DNA from: Oscillibacter sp.
Lineage (GTDB): Bacteria; Bacillota; Clostridia; Oscillospirales; Oscillospiraceae
Length of the DNA stretch: 47,706 bases
Reading direction: 5' to 3'
NCBI GenBank assembly: GCA_017527365.1
Contig: JAFXQD010000001.1
Coordinates: 1-47,706 of the forward strand
In this document: positions 9,101 through 17,528 of the stretch, piece by piece
How positions within the stretch are numbered: position 1 is the first letter of the stretch
Layout of the letters: every line of letters begins with the position of its first letter
Notes under the pieces: generated by a model
The model's input: only the letters and a program-made list of their open reading frames with translations
What the model was told of the DNA's origin: nothing
The model's database searches: none
Program-made: the position numbers and the translations under genes

Positions 9101-9511
9101 TCACGCCTCCTCGGTTTGCGGGATGACCCCGGCCACGCCGACGGTCGCCTTTCCGGTGTCGTCCAGTTGCGCGTAGGCCGGAAGGCTCCCTATCACGTTG
9201 TCGTTGAGCCAGTCCATATTGATAATGCGCTCGACGCCGAGGCGCTCGCCGTCGTCGGAGCGGCGTTTGCGGGCTTGGTCGTAGAGGGGGCCCCGGAACG
9301 GGTCGCAAATCCCGGCGCGGATTCCGTCGCGGAGAAAGACGGCAAGTTTCCGAACGCTGTCGGGCAGGGCGTCGGACAGCTTGAGCTCCACGACGCCCGC
9401 CGACATGCCCCAGTAGTAGTTGAGCGCCTTACTGCTCCCGCTGTACTCCGACTGTAGCGACTTGTCCTGAATGCGGCGTATGAGCGCCTCGTAGTACGCG
9501 CCCCACTGCCA
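9101..9511 (-). pseudogene. Out-of-frame 3' part of the ParB-like/BMP gene
   Basis: This stretch encodes 136 residues (starting WQWGAYYEALIRRIQ, ending VIPQTEEA) that continue the BMP fold but in another frame than the upstream part. Adding one T to the minus-strand GTTGG at 9509-9513 would join the halves as AAPVWQWGAYYE and give a protein of about 649 residues whose stop lies 4 bases before the next gene. The last part contains the motif LNDNVIGSLP. Either a recent mutation or a sequence error. Confidence 0.75.
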
Positions 9512-11049
9512 ACGGGGGCGGCGAGGCTTATCAGGCTTCCGCCCTGCGTGAGCGACAGCCCGACGCCGACGAAATCCCCGCCGCGCCGCACGGTGTCCAT
9601 GGACGAAATCAGCCGGATTCCCTGCCCGGTCAGGCGCTCCACGGCGTCCCGCGCCCCGCCGACCGACGACCATTCCAGCGACACCAGCGCGTCGGGGTTC
9701 GTCATCTGCACGCCCAGCGCGAAGGCGTTGATTCCCGCGACCTGCCCGAAAATCGGGTAGTTGCACAAGTACCCGATTCGCTCGTGCCCCGTCATTGCGC
9801 CCGCAATCGCGCCCGCAATGAATTTCGCCTCGTATATGCGGGCGTAGTACGTGCGGATGTAGCGGTGCGACTGGTTCACGGAACAGTTGAAAATGGTCAC
9901 GTCGGGGAACTCCACGGCGGCGTTAAGGCTCGCGGGCAACAGGCGCGGCGAAGTCGTGAAAATAACCGCCGCGCCGTCGTCAATGGCTTTGCGGATAACC
10001 GCAAGCGGTCGTTTGTCGGGGGGCTCGTCGGGGCCGGTCGGCTCCATGGCGTTGAAATAGGATTTCGTCTCAATTTCGCCGTGCAAGGTGCGCTGTGCGC
10101 GTTGCCGCCCCTGCTCGTGGCTCCAAGTCCACCCGGAAAGCTCCGGGGTCTTGTCGTGGATGAACGCGACTTTCAGGGCTTTTTTTGGCAGTACGGTCGG
10201 AATCGAGGAAATGAGCGGCTTTGCGCCCTCCTCCGCCGGGGAGAGCTTCACGTCAATCGGCGAAACGTCCTGTTGCAGGGCGATTTCCTCCCAGACTTTT
10301 TCCGTCCGGGACTTCATCTCCGCCGCCGAGATTCCGCGCAGGGAGGCGTAGCCGTAGACGCGGATACAGGCAAGGAAGGCGTCGCCCGGCGTGCCGGAGA
10401 GCCGCCGCCCGCCCAACTGCTCGTAAGCCTTGCGGAAGGTATAGTACGCCGCCTTGAACGCGCCGCGCTCGTCGTCGCCCCACTCCTCCCACGGGCGCTT
10501 TCCCAACAGGCGTTGCAACTTCTGGTAGCTCCCGCGCCGCGAAAACTCCAGAAAGTTGATTTTGCTGTAGCGGTAGAAGTCGATAAACTCATAATAAAGC
10601 GCGGACTCATTGGAGCCGTTGCGCGGGGGCAGAATGCGCGTGACATAAGCCGCGACCGTCTCCGCGCCGAAATACTTTAAGACGCTTACGCGCTTGTTGC
10701 CCTCTTCCACGTAATAGCGGTTCATGTATTCGGTCGCCTTGATGGGGTCGCGTATGCCGTCCTTCAAATGCGCGGCGCAGAGCCGCTCCCATTTCCCGGC
10801 GAACTCCGAGGCGCCGTCGAGCAGGGGCATGAAGTCGCGGGCAAAGGCGTTTGTGCGCCCGCCGCTTTTCGTCCCGACGACAAACTCCATGGGAATCTGC
10901 ACAAGCCCCAAGTCCATGCCGCGCACGGACTGCTCCGGGGGGACGAAATCGTCAAGGCGCGGCAGCCACGGATGTTCCCCCCGCGCCACGCAGGCGCGGA
11001 ACTCCTTTAGCGCAAGCCTCCTCGCGTCCTTGTAGTAGTCTTCCGGCAT
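9193..11049 (-). CDS. BMP (PnrA-like) substrate-binding family protein with N-terminal ParB-like region, frameshifted
   Basis: The first 512 or so residues are a sensible protein; the last 100 or so are out-of-frame and meaningless. Residues 1-220 contain EYMNRYYVEEGNKRVSVLKYFGA, resembling ParB/Srx-like folds. From about residue 290 (KKALKVAFIHDKTPELSGWTW) it follows the BMP/PnrA periplasmic-binding fold. There is no signal peptide or lipobox, so unlike transport BMP proteins it should be cytosolic, as is the Bacillus regulator Med. The intact protein would end in the adjacent frame at 9101. An AGGAGGG sequence precedes the ATG. Role unknown; a ligand-sensing regulator is an inference. Confidence 0.7.
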   Translation of the reverse strand: MPEDYYKDARRLALKEFRACVARGEHPWLPRLDDFVPPEQSVRGMDLGLVQIPMEFVVGTKSGGRTNAFARDFMPLLDGASEFAGKWERLCAAHLKDGIRDPIKATEYMNRYYVEEGNKRVSVLKYFGAETVAAYVTRILPPRNGSNESALYYEFIDFYRYSKINFLEFSRRGSYQKLQRLLGKRPWEEWGDDERGAFKAAYYTFRKAYEQLGGRRLSGTPGDAFLACIRVYGYASLRGISAAEMKSRTEKVWEEIALQQDVSPIDVKLSPAEEGAKPLISSIPTVLPKKALKVAFIHDKTPELSGWTWSHEQGRQRAQRTLHGEIETKSYFNAMEPTGPDEPPDKRPLAVIRKAIDDGAAVIFTTSPRLLPASLNAAVEFPDVTIFNCSVNQSHRYIRTYYARIYEAKFIAGAIAGAMTGHERIGYLCNYPIFGQVAGINAFALGVQMTNPDALVSLEWSSVGGARDAVERLTGQGIRLISSMDTVRRGGDFVGVGLSLTQGGSLISLAAPVGSGARTTRRSYAAFRTSRYSRSTAGAVRRSTTTGACRRASWSSSCPTPCPTAFGNLPSFSATESAPGFATRSGAPSTTKPANAAPTTASASASSALSIWTGSTTT

Positions 11050-11091
11050 ATGTGCGCCCTCCTTTCGTTTTGCGCGGAAAAGTTTAGGGGT

Positions 11092-11124
11092 TTAGCGCAA
11101 AATCATGTTCGCGTCAAAAATGAC
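11092..11124 (-). pseudogene. Remnant of a PIN-domain toxin start
   Basis: Overlapping the end of the antitoxin-like gene, another frame reads VIFDANMILR and then a stop. That is the typical opening of PIN-domain toxins, including the first catalytic Asp. The remaining 120 or so residues of such a toxin are absent: the BMP-like gene begins 42 bases further on. Confidence 0.55.
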
Positions 11125-11356
11125 CGTATTTTTCGGCGGCGGCACGTTCCCACGCTCCCTTCTCCTGCGCGGCCAAGTCCGCGTTCGCGTATGCCGACAA
11201 AGCCCCCCGCAGGCTCTTCTTGCTTGTCTGTTGCGCGGGTTCCATAAACTCGTCCATAATCGTGACAATAACTTTCTGATTCGGTTTCGCCGCGATTTTT
11301 TCCAACAGCCTGACGTTCGCGCCGTCATAATAGCCCAGCGCCGTCAATCCCTTCAT
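11114..11356 (-). CDS. Antitoxin-like small protein
   Basis: An 80-residue protein (opening MKGLTALGYYDGANVRLLEK) with a predicted beta-rich N-terminal half, a segment MDEFMEPAQQ and an acidic helical C-terminus (AAQEKGAWERAAAEKYG). Proteins of this shape in Clostridia usually precede a PIN-domain ribonuclease. Here that partner survives only as ten codons overlapping the 3' end, so this appears to be a toxin-less antitoxin. It lies downstream of the M20 gene in the same direction. Confidence 0.55.
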   Translation of the reverse strand: MKGLTALGYYDGANVRLLEKIAAKPNQKVIVTIMDEFMEPAQQTSKKSLRGALSAYANADLAAQEKGAWERAAAEKYGHF

Positions 11357-11378
11357 AACCTTTCCCCCTGTCCGCGCC

Positions 11379-11413
11379 GCCCTCCCCGCGTTCGGGAGAG
11401 GGCTTTTCGTTTT
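11379..11413 (+). terminator. Terminator-like hairpin, plus-strand orientation
   Basis: GCCCTCCCCG pairs with CGGGAGAGGGC (one bulged base), followed by TTTTCGTTTT on the plus strand. All flanking genes run on the minus strand, so it would stop antisense transcripts or act poorly for the M20 gene. Confidence 0.4.
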
Positions 11414-11422
11414 CGCGGCGCG

Positions 11423-12523
11423 TCAGGGCAGACGCGCCAGCTTTTGCAGAAATTCCACCCCGCGAGGCAAAATATATTCGTCGTCGAAGTCGAAGTTGGA
11501 GGCGTGGAGTTCGGGCGCGTCGCCCGCGCCGAGGAAGAAGAACACCCCCGGCAAACGCTTCTGGTAGAACGCGAAGTCCTCCGCCGCCAAGGACGGCTTG
11601 TCCAGCAGGGCGGGGGCGTCGGCGCCCAAGCCCGCGCAGACGGTTTCGTACAGCTTTTCGTGGTTCCACACCGCCGGGTAGCCGCTCCCAAGCTCCAACT
11701 CCGCCCGACAGCCGCTCTCCTTCCCGACTTCCGCCGCGATACGCTCCAAGCCCTCCCGGCACTGCTCAAAGGTCGCGTCCTGATACGTCCGCAGGCTGCC
11801 CTCCAACACGCACTCGCCGCTCACGGCGTTCCGCACGGTTCCCGCCCGCATTTTGCCGAAGCGCAGTACGCACGGCGGCGGGGCTTCCCCCGCCAGCTTG
11901 TAGGCGCGGGTCAGGTATTCGACGCCCGCCAGCATGGCGTCGCGCCCCTCGTGGGCGCGTGACAGGTGCGCGCTCTTGCCCTCTATGCGCACGGTCACCT
12001 CGTTTGACCGCGCCATCATGGGGCCGGGGCACGAGAACAGTTTCCCTTTGGGGAGCTTTGGCCAGATATGCAAGCCGAAAATCCGCGTCACGTTGCGCTC
12101 TTCCAGCACGCCCGATTCGCAGATACGGTTCGCGCCGCCCGTGGTCTCCTCCGACGGCTGGAACACCGCCAGAACGTTGCGCGGCATACCCTCCGGCTTG
12201 CTTGAAAGCCACTGGCACAGCGACAACAGCATGGCGGTATGCCCGTCGTGCCCGCAGGCGTGCATGTTTCCGGGGTGGCGGGAAGCGTAGGGAAGCCCGG
12301 TCTGCTCCTCGATGGGCAGACCGTCCATGTCGGCGCGGAACGCCACGGTTTCCTTTTGCCCGAAGTCGAACCACACGCACACGCTCCCCTGTATCGGGGA
12401 CGCATACTCGCAACGGTGCCCGCGCAGGACGCCCGTGACAAGGGTTAAAGTCTGCGGAAGCTGGTCGTCCAGCTCCGGAATCTGGTGCAAATAACGGCGG
12501 TGCGCCGCGACAGGCGACAGCAT
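11423..12523 (-). CDS. M20D-family amidohydrolase (N-acyl-amino-acid hydrolase type)
   Basis: A 366-residue metal-dependent amidohydrolase that would cleave N-acyl or peptide amide bonds of small substrates. The M20D signatures are present: ADMDGLPIEEQTG, the metal-binding HACGHDGHTAM, the catalytic and metal-binding QPSEETTGGA, and the C-terminal EDFAFY. No signal peptide. The true start is this ATG, preceded by AAGGAGGG and a promoter; the open frame upstream is not coding. Substrate is unknown. Confidence 0.88.
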   Translation of the reverse strand: MLSPVAAHRRYLHQIPELDDQLPQTLTLVTGVLRGHRCEYASPIQGSVCVWFDFGQKETVAFRADMDGLPIEEQTGLPYASRHPGNMHACGHDGHTAMLLSLCQWLSSKPEGMPRNVLAVFQPSEETTGGANRICESGVLEERNVTRIFGLHIWPKLPKGKLFSCPGPMMARSNEVTVRIEGKSAHLSRAHEGRDAMLAGVEYLTRAYKLAGEAPPPCVLRFGKMRAGTVRNAVSGECVLEGSLRTYQDATFEQCREGLERIAAEVGKESGCRAELELGSGYPAVWNHEKLYETVCAGLGADAPALLDKPSLAAEDFAFYQKRLPGVFFFLGAGDAPELHASNFDFDDEYILPRGVEFLQKLARLP

Positions 12524-12557
12524 GAAGCGTTCCCTCCTTACAATCCTATGCGCCCCT

Positions 12558-12586
12558 ATGTTAGCATATTTTTCCGCGTTTGGAAA
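12558..12586 (-). promoter_or_regulatory. Sigma-A-like promoter of the M20 gene
   Basis: Minus strand: TTTCCA, 17 bases, TAACAT with an upstream TG (extended -10). It lies 35 bases before the ATG and within the short gap to the WapI-like gene. Confidence 0.5.
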
Positions 12587-12614
12587 GCGGTTTTTGCCGG
12601 ACGGCGCGAATTTT

Positions 12615-13049
12615 TTACGGCCTGTCCGGGAACTTGGCGCACAGCGCGGACAACTCGTCCAACAGCGCCCGCATTTGCGCCTTGCCCATGCGGCATTGTA
12701 TCTCCGCCGTGTCCTCGCCATACATGACGTTCGGCAGGTAGAACGAGACCTTGAAGGCGAAGCCGTCGCCGTCTGCGCGGGCGGACAGCGAAAAATAAGG
12801 CTCCGCAAAGTCGCTTTCGTACTCGCCCTTAATGCCCGCGTTGAGGACTTTTAATCCCGCCGTCATTTCCTGCAATTCGTAAGTCAAAAGGCAGGAATTG
12901 CCGTCCCGGATAAGTTCGCCGCCGTCGTTCCACGCGGCGCGGAGCGCAAGCCAGTTGCGGTCGTCGCTTGCGGGGTCTCCGACGCCCTCCGGAAGCTCGT
13001 AGCCGACGATTTCCAGCTTTAATTCGGAATCCTGATTTTGAAAAAGCAT
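12615..13049 (-). CDS. WapI-family-like protein
   Basis: A 144-residue soluble protein (opening MLFQNQDSELKLEIVGYELPE) whose opening, followed by a DRNWLALRAAW segment, resembles the WapI immunity-protein family and related genes of unknown role. WapI neutralises a contact-dependent toxin in Bacillus; no WapA-like toxin is next to this gene, so an immunity role is unproven. The ATG is chosen because it opens the conserved part; the longer frame starts before the promoter. Confidence 0.55.
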   Translation of the reverse strand: MLFQNQDSELKLEIVGYELPEGVGDPASDDRNWLALRAAWNDGGELIRDGNSCLLTYELQEMTAGLKVLNAGIKGEYESDFAEPYFSLSARADGDGFAFKVSFYLPNVMYGEDTAEIQCRMGKAQMRALLDELSALCAKFPDRP

Positions 13050-13098
13050 AGCCGTCCCTTTCCGTGCGGACTGATTCGCAAAGCGTCCCCACGGCGCT

Positions 13099-13126
13099 AT
13101 TGTAGCATACTTTTCCGTTTTTGCAA
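13099..13126 (-). promoter_or_regulatory. Promoter of the WapI-like gene
   Basis: Minus strand: TTGCAA, 16 bases, TACAAT preceded by TGC (extended -10). It is back to back with the lipoprotein promoter. Confidence 0.6.
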
Positions 13127-13142
13127 GGCTTATGAAAACCTC

Positions 13143-13170
13143 TTGCAAATCGGCGAAAACGTGGTAAACT
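13143..13170 (+). promoter_or_regulatory. Promoter of the lipoprotein gene
   Basis: TTGCAA, 16-base spacer, TAAACT within GTGGTAAACTGT. The same 12-base string recurs at the -10 of the TIR operon promoter near 44.36 kb. Confidence 0.55.
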
Positions 13171-13199
13171 GTAGGGACTACGCGGAAGGAGAACTGCCC

Positions 13200-14180
13200 A
13201 TGAAACGGTTAGCGATAGTGTGCGCGATATTCGCCTTGCTGACGGCTTGCGGGGCGGCGGAGACAAGCAAAGCGCCCGTCGTCGAGAAGCAGGCGCCGGA
13301 AATCGCGGAGCCCGTGCCGGAACTGGAAATCGAGCCGCCCCCCGACGACATCGACCCCGAAACCGGCGACCGCGTCCTGCTGTCGGCGGAGGCGTCCGTA
13401 AGCGGCGGGCGCGTCCTGACGGTCGAGGGCGTCGGACAGGCGCTGACCGAGCCCGGCGCCGCCGTGCGCTACGGTCTCCGCGCCGTGCGCGTCTACGAGA
13501 ACGGCGAGCTCTTGCAGACGCTCTTCGCCCGCGATTTCATCGACGGCGACATGATGGAATCGCCCGCGATAGAGGACGCGCTGATTGTGCGCGACGCCAA
13601 CTTTGACGGCGCGGACGACATCGACCTTTGCGGCGGCACGGAGCGCGTCGCGCCCTTGCGCTACTATTTCCTGTGGGACGCCGACGCGAACGGGTACGTA
13701 TACGGCTTCAAACTGCGCGGCGCGTCCGTCGACCCGGACAAACGGGAAATCACGGCGTCGTACCCGCTTGACAGTTCCGTTGACTGCGCGGACGTTTGGC
13801 GCTACGCCCCCGACGGCAGTTTGCAGTTGGCGGAGCGCAAGACCGAGGACTGGAAACGCGGCTCCGAGGATTTCCCGCTTGTCGAATACTATGTTTTCCA
13901 AGACGGCGAAGCGGTTTTGACAAGGCAGGAGTTCACGAACTACAACGACGAGGGCTTGACCGTGCGGGAAGTGCGGGAAGTCGTCAACGGGGAACTGAAG
14001 CCCGTGCGTCTGGAAATTCTGGAGGGCGCCGACGGGGAGTTTAGGGTTGTGCGCACGGAGGAAATCCCGCAAGAGCCCGTATTCCCGGACGTTGCGCCCG
14101 CGCCTATGGACGGCGAATCCGTTCCCGCGGACGGCGAAACGGAAAACGAGCCCGCGCCCGCAGAGGACGCGGAAACATAA
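13200..14180 (+). CDS. Putative lipoprotein
   Basis: A 326-residue exported protein with a short type II signal peptide ending in the lipobox LLTACG (Cys at residue 19 or so). After an acidic, Pro-rich linker comes a region with NFDGADDIDLCGGTERVAPL and LWDADANGYVYGF, similar to repeat-free beta proteins of unknown role seen in Clostridia. The C-terminus is a low-complexity Pro/Glu/Asp tail. An AAGGAG sequence lies before the ATG. It is monocistronic between its own promoter and a terminator shared with rplQ. Function unknown. Confidence 0.75.
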   Translation: MKRLAIVCAIFALLTACGAAETSKAPVVEKQAPEIAEPVPELEIEPPPDDIDPETGDRVLLSAEASVSGGRVLTVEGVGQALTEPGAAVRYGLRAVRVYENGELLQTLFARDFIDGDMMESPAIEDALIVRDANFDGADDIDLCGGTERVAPLRYYFLWDADANGYVYGFKLRGASVDPDKREITASYPLDSSVDCADVWRYAPDGSLQLAERKTEDWKRGSEDFPLVEYYVFQDGEAVLTRQEFTNYNDEGLTVREVREVVNGELKPVRLEILEGADGEFRVVRTEEIPQEPVFPDVAPAPMDGESVPADGETENEPAPAEDAET

Positions 14181-14185
14181 AACAA

Positions 14186-14213
14186 GCGCCCTTCCGTTGA
14201 TACGGAAGGACGC
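14186..14213. terminator. Bidirectional terminator between the lipoprotein gene and rplQ
   Basis: CGCCCTTCCGT / ACGGAAGGACG stem with a TGAT loop. On the minus strand it is followed by TTGTTTTA, ending the ribosomal superoperon; on the plus strand by GCGTTT, ending the lipoprotein gene. Confidence 0.75.
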
Positions 14214-14220
14214 GTTTGAA

Positions 14221-14565
14221 TTAGCGCACCAGTTCAATGACGGCGGTTTCGGCGGCGTCGCCGCGACGCACGCCCGTGCGCACAATGCGCGTATAGCCGC
14301 CGTTGCGCTCCGCGTAGGTCGGCGCAATCTCCTTAAAGAGCTTCTTGCACACGTCCTCGCGGGTGATAAAGCCCAAAGCGGCGCGATAGGCCGCCAAATC
14401 GCTCTTTTTTCCAAGCGTAATCATCTTCTCGGCCAGAGAGCGGATTTCCTTGGCGCGGGTTACGGTCGTTTCCATTTTGCCGTAGTCCAGAAAATCCGTG
14501 ACCTGCTGGCGCAACATCGCCTTGCGCTGGTCGGTGGACTTGCCGAGTTTTCGATTGGAAGGCAT
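14221..14565 (-). CDS. rplQ: 50S ribosomal protein L17 (bL17)
   Basis: Large-subunit protein near the exit tunnel and the last gene of the superoperon. Residues from [20 protein letters not shown] match the L17 family; the 114-residue length is usual. Two in-frame ATG codons lie 6 bases apart; the second is preferred because the AGGGGG sequence is only 2 bases from the first but 7 from the second, and because L17 proteins start MPxNRKLG. Confidence 0.95.
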   Translation of the reverse strand: MPSNRKLGKSTDQRKAMLRQQVTDFLDYGKMETTVTRAKEIRSLAEKMITLGKKSDLAAYRAALGFITREDVCKKLFKEIAPTYAERNGGYTRIVRTGVRRGDAAETAVIELVR

Positions 14566-14627
14566 TTCCATTCCCCCTTACTTTCAGGATTTCACGCGGC
14601 GGGTAACGCCGCGAAAACAGTCTCGCG

Positions 14628-15581
14628 TCACGCGGACGGCTCCTCGTCCGCCAAATGCAAGCCCATCATTTCCAGCTTGTTCATGACCTCTTCCAGCGAC
14701 TTGCGCCCAAGGTTGCGAACCTTCATCATCTCGTCCTCCGTCTTGGAAATCAAATCCTCCACGGTGTTGATGTTGGCGCGTTTGAGGCAGTTGAAGCTCC
14801 GGACGGACAAATCCAGCTCTTCAATGGTCATTTCAAGCACCTTGTCGCGCTGGGCTTCCGCCTTCTCGACGACGGTGGGGCGGGAGCCGACGTTGTCGGA
14901 GAGGTCGATAAACAGGGCGAAGTGGTCGCACAGGATTTTCGCGCCGAGCGACACGGCGTCGCGGGCGGAGATTGTGCCGTCCGTCCAGACTTCCAGCGTG
15001 AGCTTGTCGAAGTTGCTGGACGTGCCGACGCGGGTCGGCTCCACGGTGTAGTTGACCTTGTAGACGGGCGTGTAAATGGAATCGACCGCGATAATGCCGA
15101 TTTTGTTCTGCTGGGGCTTGTTGGCGTCGGCGTTGACGTAGCCGTGGCCGTAGTCAAGCGTAATCTCCATGTTGAGAGAGGCGCCGCTGTCGAGCGTGGC
15201 AATGTGCAAATCGGGGTTGAGCACTTCCACCTCGCTGTCGTTCTTGATGTCCCGCGCCGTCACCTCGCAAGGGCCGGCGGCGTCAAGAAAGACTTTGCGG
15301 GGGCCGTCGCCGTGGAGCTTCACCAGCAGTCCCTTGATGTTCAGCACGATTTCGGTCACGTCCTCCTTGACGCCCGGAATCGAGGAGAACTCGTGCTGAA
15401 CGCCCTCGATGGAAATCATGGTCGGGGCGTATCCCGGCAGGGACGAAAGCATGACGCGGCGCAGGGCGTTGCCTAACGTCGTGCCGTACCCACGCTCCAG
15501 ACGGTCCACGACGCACCGCCCGTAAGTGGGGTCATTGGGAGTTTCGATGAACTCAATGAGGGGCTTTTCAATTTCAAACAC
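14628..15581 (-). CDS. rpoA: DNA-directed RNA polymerase subunit alpha
   Basis: The 317-residue alpha subunit dimerises to nucleate RNA polymerase assembly. The N-terminal domain shows [20 protein letters not shown] and spans about residues 1-230; the C-terminal domain that contacts UP elements and activators holds [16 protein letters not shown] and [12 protein letters not shown] (about 250-310). It lies between rpsD and rplQ as in most Firmicutes. A 135-base gap separates it from rpsD. Confidence 0.98.
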   Translation of the reverse strand: MFEIEKPLIEFIETPNDPTYGRCVVDRLERGYGTTLGNALRRVMLSSLPGYAPTMISIEGVQHEFSSIPGVKEDVTEIVLNIKGLLVKLHGDGPRKVFLDAAGPCEVTARDIKNDSEVEVLNPDLHIATLDSGASLNMEITLDYGHGYVNADANKPQQNKIGIIAVDSIYTPVYKVNYTVEPTRVGTSSNFDKLTLEVWTDGTISARDAVSLGAKILCDHFALFIDLSDNVGSRPTVVEKAEAQRDKVLEMTIEELDLSVRSFNCLKRANINTVEDLISKTEDEMMKVRNLGRKSLEEVMNKLEMMGLHLADEEPSA

Positions 15582-15716
15582 GCGGATAACCCTCCTTCAT
15601 CATCATCTGATTCCGGCGCGGCGGCGCGCCGGGATACGGGGGCGGGCGGGAAGGGGCGGGGCGCCGTGCACACAAAATGCGGCGCGTCAAGCCCGCGTTT
15701 CCGCCGCGCCTCCCCG

Positions 15717-16319
15717 TTACTTGGAGTACAACTCGACGATGAGGTGTTCTTCCACGGGCACGTCAATGTCCTCGCGGGCGGGCAGGCGGGTAATCGTGCC
15801 TTTGAGGGCGTTCTTCTCGCGCTCCATCCAAGCCGGGAGCAGGAAAATCGGGGCGTCCTGCCCGGTCAGGCGCTTGAACGCCGACGAGGAACGGCTGGCT
15901 TCCTCGACTTCCACCACGTCCCCGGCTTTCACGAGGTAGGAGGGGATGTTCACTTTCTTGCCGTTCACGGTGAAGTGGCCGTGGTTGACAAACTGGCGGG
16001 CCTGACGGCGCGTCATGGCGAACCCCATGCGGTAGACGACGTTGTCAAGGCGGCGCTCCACGGTGATGAGCAGGTTGTCGCCGGTGCGTCCGGGCGCGGC
16101 GGCGGCGGCTTCGTAGTAGGAGCGGAACTGCTTCTCAAGAATGCCGTAAATGAACTTGACTTTCTGCTTTTCGTTGAGCTGAATGCCGTAATCGCTCTTC
16201 TTCCGGCGCATTTGCCCGCCGGGGTTGCGGTTGGTGGTCTTTTTCGTATAGCCCATCACGGCGGGGGAAATGCCCAGCGCCTTGCAGCGTTTGGCGACCG
16301 GCTGCATATTCTTTGCCAT
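15717..16319 (-). CDS. rpsD: 30S ribosomal protein S4 (uS4)
   Basis: Primary 16S rRNA binder that initiates body assembly. The 200-residue protein carries the S4 domain (ERRLDNVVYRMGFAMTRRQARQ, then VNGKKVNIPS). The N-terminus has only one Cys (RCKALG), so it is the zinc-free form, with a segment PAVMGYTKKTTNRNPGG replacing the zinc knuckle, as in related Clostridia. In many bacteria S4 represses this operon; the 135-base gap downstream might hold such a site, but I see no clear one. Confidence 0.96.
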   Translation of the reverse strand: MAKNMQPVAKRCKALGISPAVMGYTKKTTNRNPGGQMRRKKSDYGIQLNEKQKVKFIYGILEKQFRSYYEAAAAAPGRTGDNLLITVERRLDNVVYRMGFAMTRRQARQFVNHGHFTVNGKKVNIPSYLVKAGDVVEVEEASRSSSAFKRLTGQDAPIFLLPAWMEREKNALKGTITRLPAREDIDVPVEEHLIVELYSK

Positions 16320-16340
16320 ATCGCTGAATCCTCCTCTTGA

Positions 16341-16745
16341 TTACACGCGGCGGCGCTTCGGCGGGCGGCAGCCGTTATGGGGAATGGGCGTAACGTCCTT
16401 AATCATGGTCACGTCCAGCCCGACGGCCTGTAAAGCGCGGATAGCGGCTTCGCGTCCCTGACCCGGCCCGCGCACGTAGACTTCCACGGTCTTGAGGCCA
16501 TGTTCCTGCGCGGCGCGGGCGGCGGTTTCGGCGGCGGTCTGCGCGGCGAACGGCGTGGACTTCTTGCTTCCCCGGAATCCGAGTCCGCCGGAGGAAGCCC
16601 ACGAAATGGCGTTGCCCTGCGTGTCCGTCACGGTCACCATGGTGTTGTTGAACGAGGAGCGGATATGGACCTGCCCGCGTTCGATGTTCTTCCGCTCGCG
16701 GCGGCGGCGGACGACTTTCTTTCCGCCGGATTTCGCGCTTGCCAT
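16341..16745 (-). CDS. rpsK: 30S ribosomal protein S11 (uS11)
   Basis: Platform protein at the mRNA exit path. A basic start ([16 protein letters not shown]) is followed by the conserved [19 protein letters not shown] and a C-terminal [18 protein letters not shown]. The 134-residue length is normal. It sits 15 bases after rpsM. Confidence 0.97.
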   Translation of the reverse strand: MASAKSGGKKVVRRRRERKNIERGQVHIRSSFNNTMVTVTDTQGNAISWASSGGLGFRGSKKSTPFAAQTAAETAARAAQEHGLKTVEVYVRGPGQGREAAIRALQAVGLDVTMIKDVTPIPHNGCRPPKRRRV

Positions 16746-16760
16746 ACGGTTACTCCCTCC

Positions 16761-17126
16761 TTACTTCTTCTTGTTGGCGATGGTCTTCTTGGGGCCCTTG
16801 CGGGTGCGGGCGTTGGTCTTGCTCCGCTGTCCCCGGACGGGCAGCCCGCGGCGGTGGCGGATGCCGCGGTAGCATCCGATTTCGCCGAGGCGCTTGATGT
16901 CAAGCGCGGTCTGGCGGCGCAAATCGCCCTCCACCGTGTACTCGTTCACCGCGTCGCGGAGCTTCTGCTCGTCGGCGTCGGAGAGGTCTTTCACGCGGGT
17001 GTCGGGGTCTACGCCCGTCTTGGCGAGGATGTCCTGCGCGCTCTTCCTGCCAATGCCGTAAATATAGGTCAGGCCGATTTCAACGCGTTTCTCTTTCGGC
17101 AGGTCAATGCCGGCAATACGTGCCAT
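16761..17126 (-). CDS. rpsM: 30S ribosomal protein S13 (uS13)
   Basis: Head protein contacting L5 and the P-site tRNA. It shows the opening [20 protein letters not shown], the helix-hairpin-helix segment [12 protein letters not shown], and the conserved basic tail [20 protein letters not shown]. 121 residues, complete. Confidence 0.97.
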   Translation of the reverse strand: MARIAGIDLPKEKRVEIGLTYIYGIGRKSAQDILAKTGVDPDTRVKDLSDADEQKLRDAVNEYTVEGDLRRQTALDIKRLGEIGCYRGIRHRRGLPVRGQRSKTNARTRKGPKKTIANKKK

Positions 17127-17148
17127 ATGCTTTACACCTCCAGATAAA

Positions 17149-17262
17149 TCAGCCCTGTCTCTGCTTGTGCTTGGGGTTTTCGCAGATAATCATAACCCGT
17201 CCCTTGCGGCGGATGATTTTGCACTTCTCGCACATGGGCTTGACGGACGGTCTCACTTTCAT
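17149..17262 (-). CDS. rpmJ: 50S ribosomal protein L36 (bL36)
   Basis: A 37-residue zinc-ribbon protein, opening [20 protein letters not shown] and ending [12 protein letters not shown]. The C-x2-C then C-x4-H ligands for zinc are intact, so this is the zinc-binding (C+) form. It lies between infA and rpsM, its standard Firmicutes place, and is too short for many gene finders. Confidence 0.95.
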   Translation of the reverse strand: MKVRPSVKPMCEKCKIIRRKGRVMIICENPKHKQRQG

Positions 17263-17306
17263 GGTCTTCAACCTTCCTTTCGGCGGACGCGTGGCGCCCC
17301 GCGCCC

Positions 17307-17525
17307 TTACTTACTGCGCCAAGTGATTCGGCCTCGCGTGAGGTCATAGGGGGACATTTCCACCGTGACCCGGTCGCCGGGCAGAATCCTGATGAAATTC
17401 ATTCTGAGCTTGCCGGAAATGTGGGCGAGTATTTTGTGCCCGTTGCCGATGTCAACCTGAAAGGTCGTGTTGGGCAGGGCTTCGACCACTACGCCCTCGA
17501 CTTCAATCATGTCGGATTTTGCCAA
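17307..17525 (-). CDS. infA: Translation initiation factor IF-1
   Basis: A 72-residue OB-fold protein that binds the ribosomal A site and assists IF-2 and IF-3 during initiation. The sequence ([19 protein letters not shown], then [18 protein letters not shown]) is typical. It starts 3 bases after the stop of the KOW-domain gene, suggesting coupled translation. Confidence 0.97.
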   Translation of the reverse strand: MAKSDMIEVEGVVVEALPNTTFQVDIGNGHKILAHISGKLRMNFIRILPGDRVTVEMSPYDLTRGRITWRSK

Positions 17526-17528
17526 GCC

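Noticed and set aside
9500-9520. Programmed ribosomal frameshifting to explain the split BMP-like gene
   Set aside because: No X-XXY-YYZ slippery site or clear downstream structure, and a single missing T restores a family-like WQWGAYYE junction.
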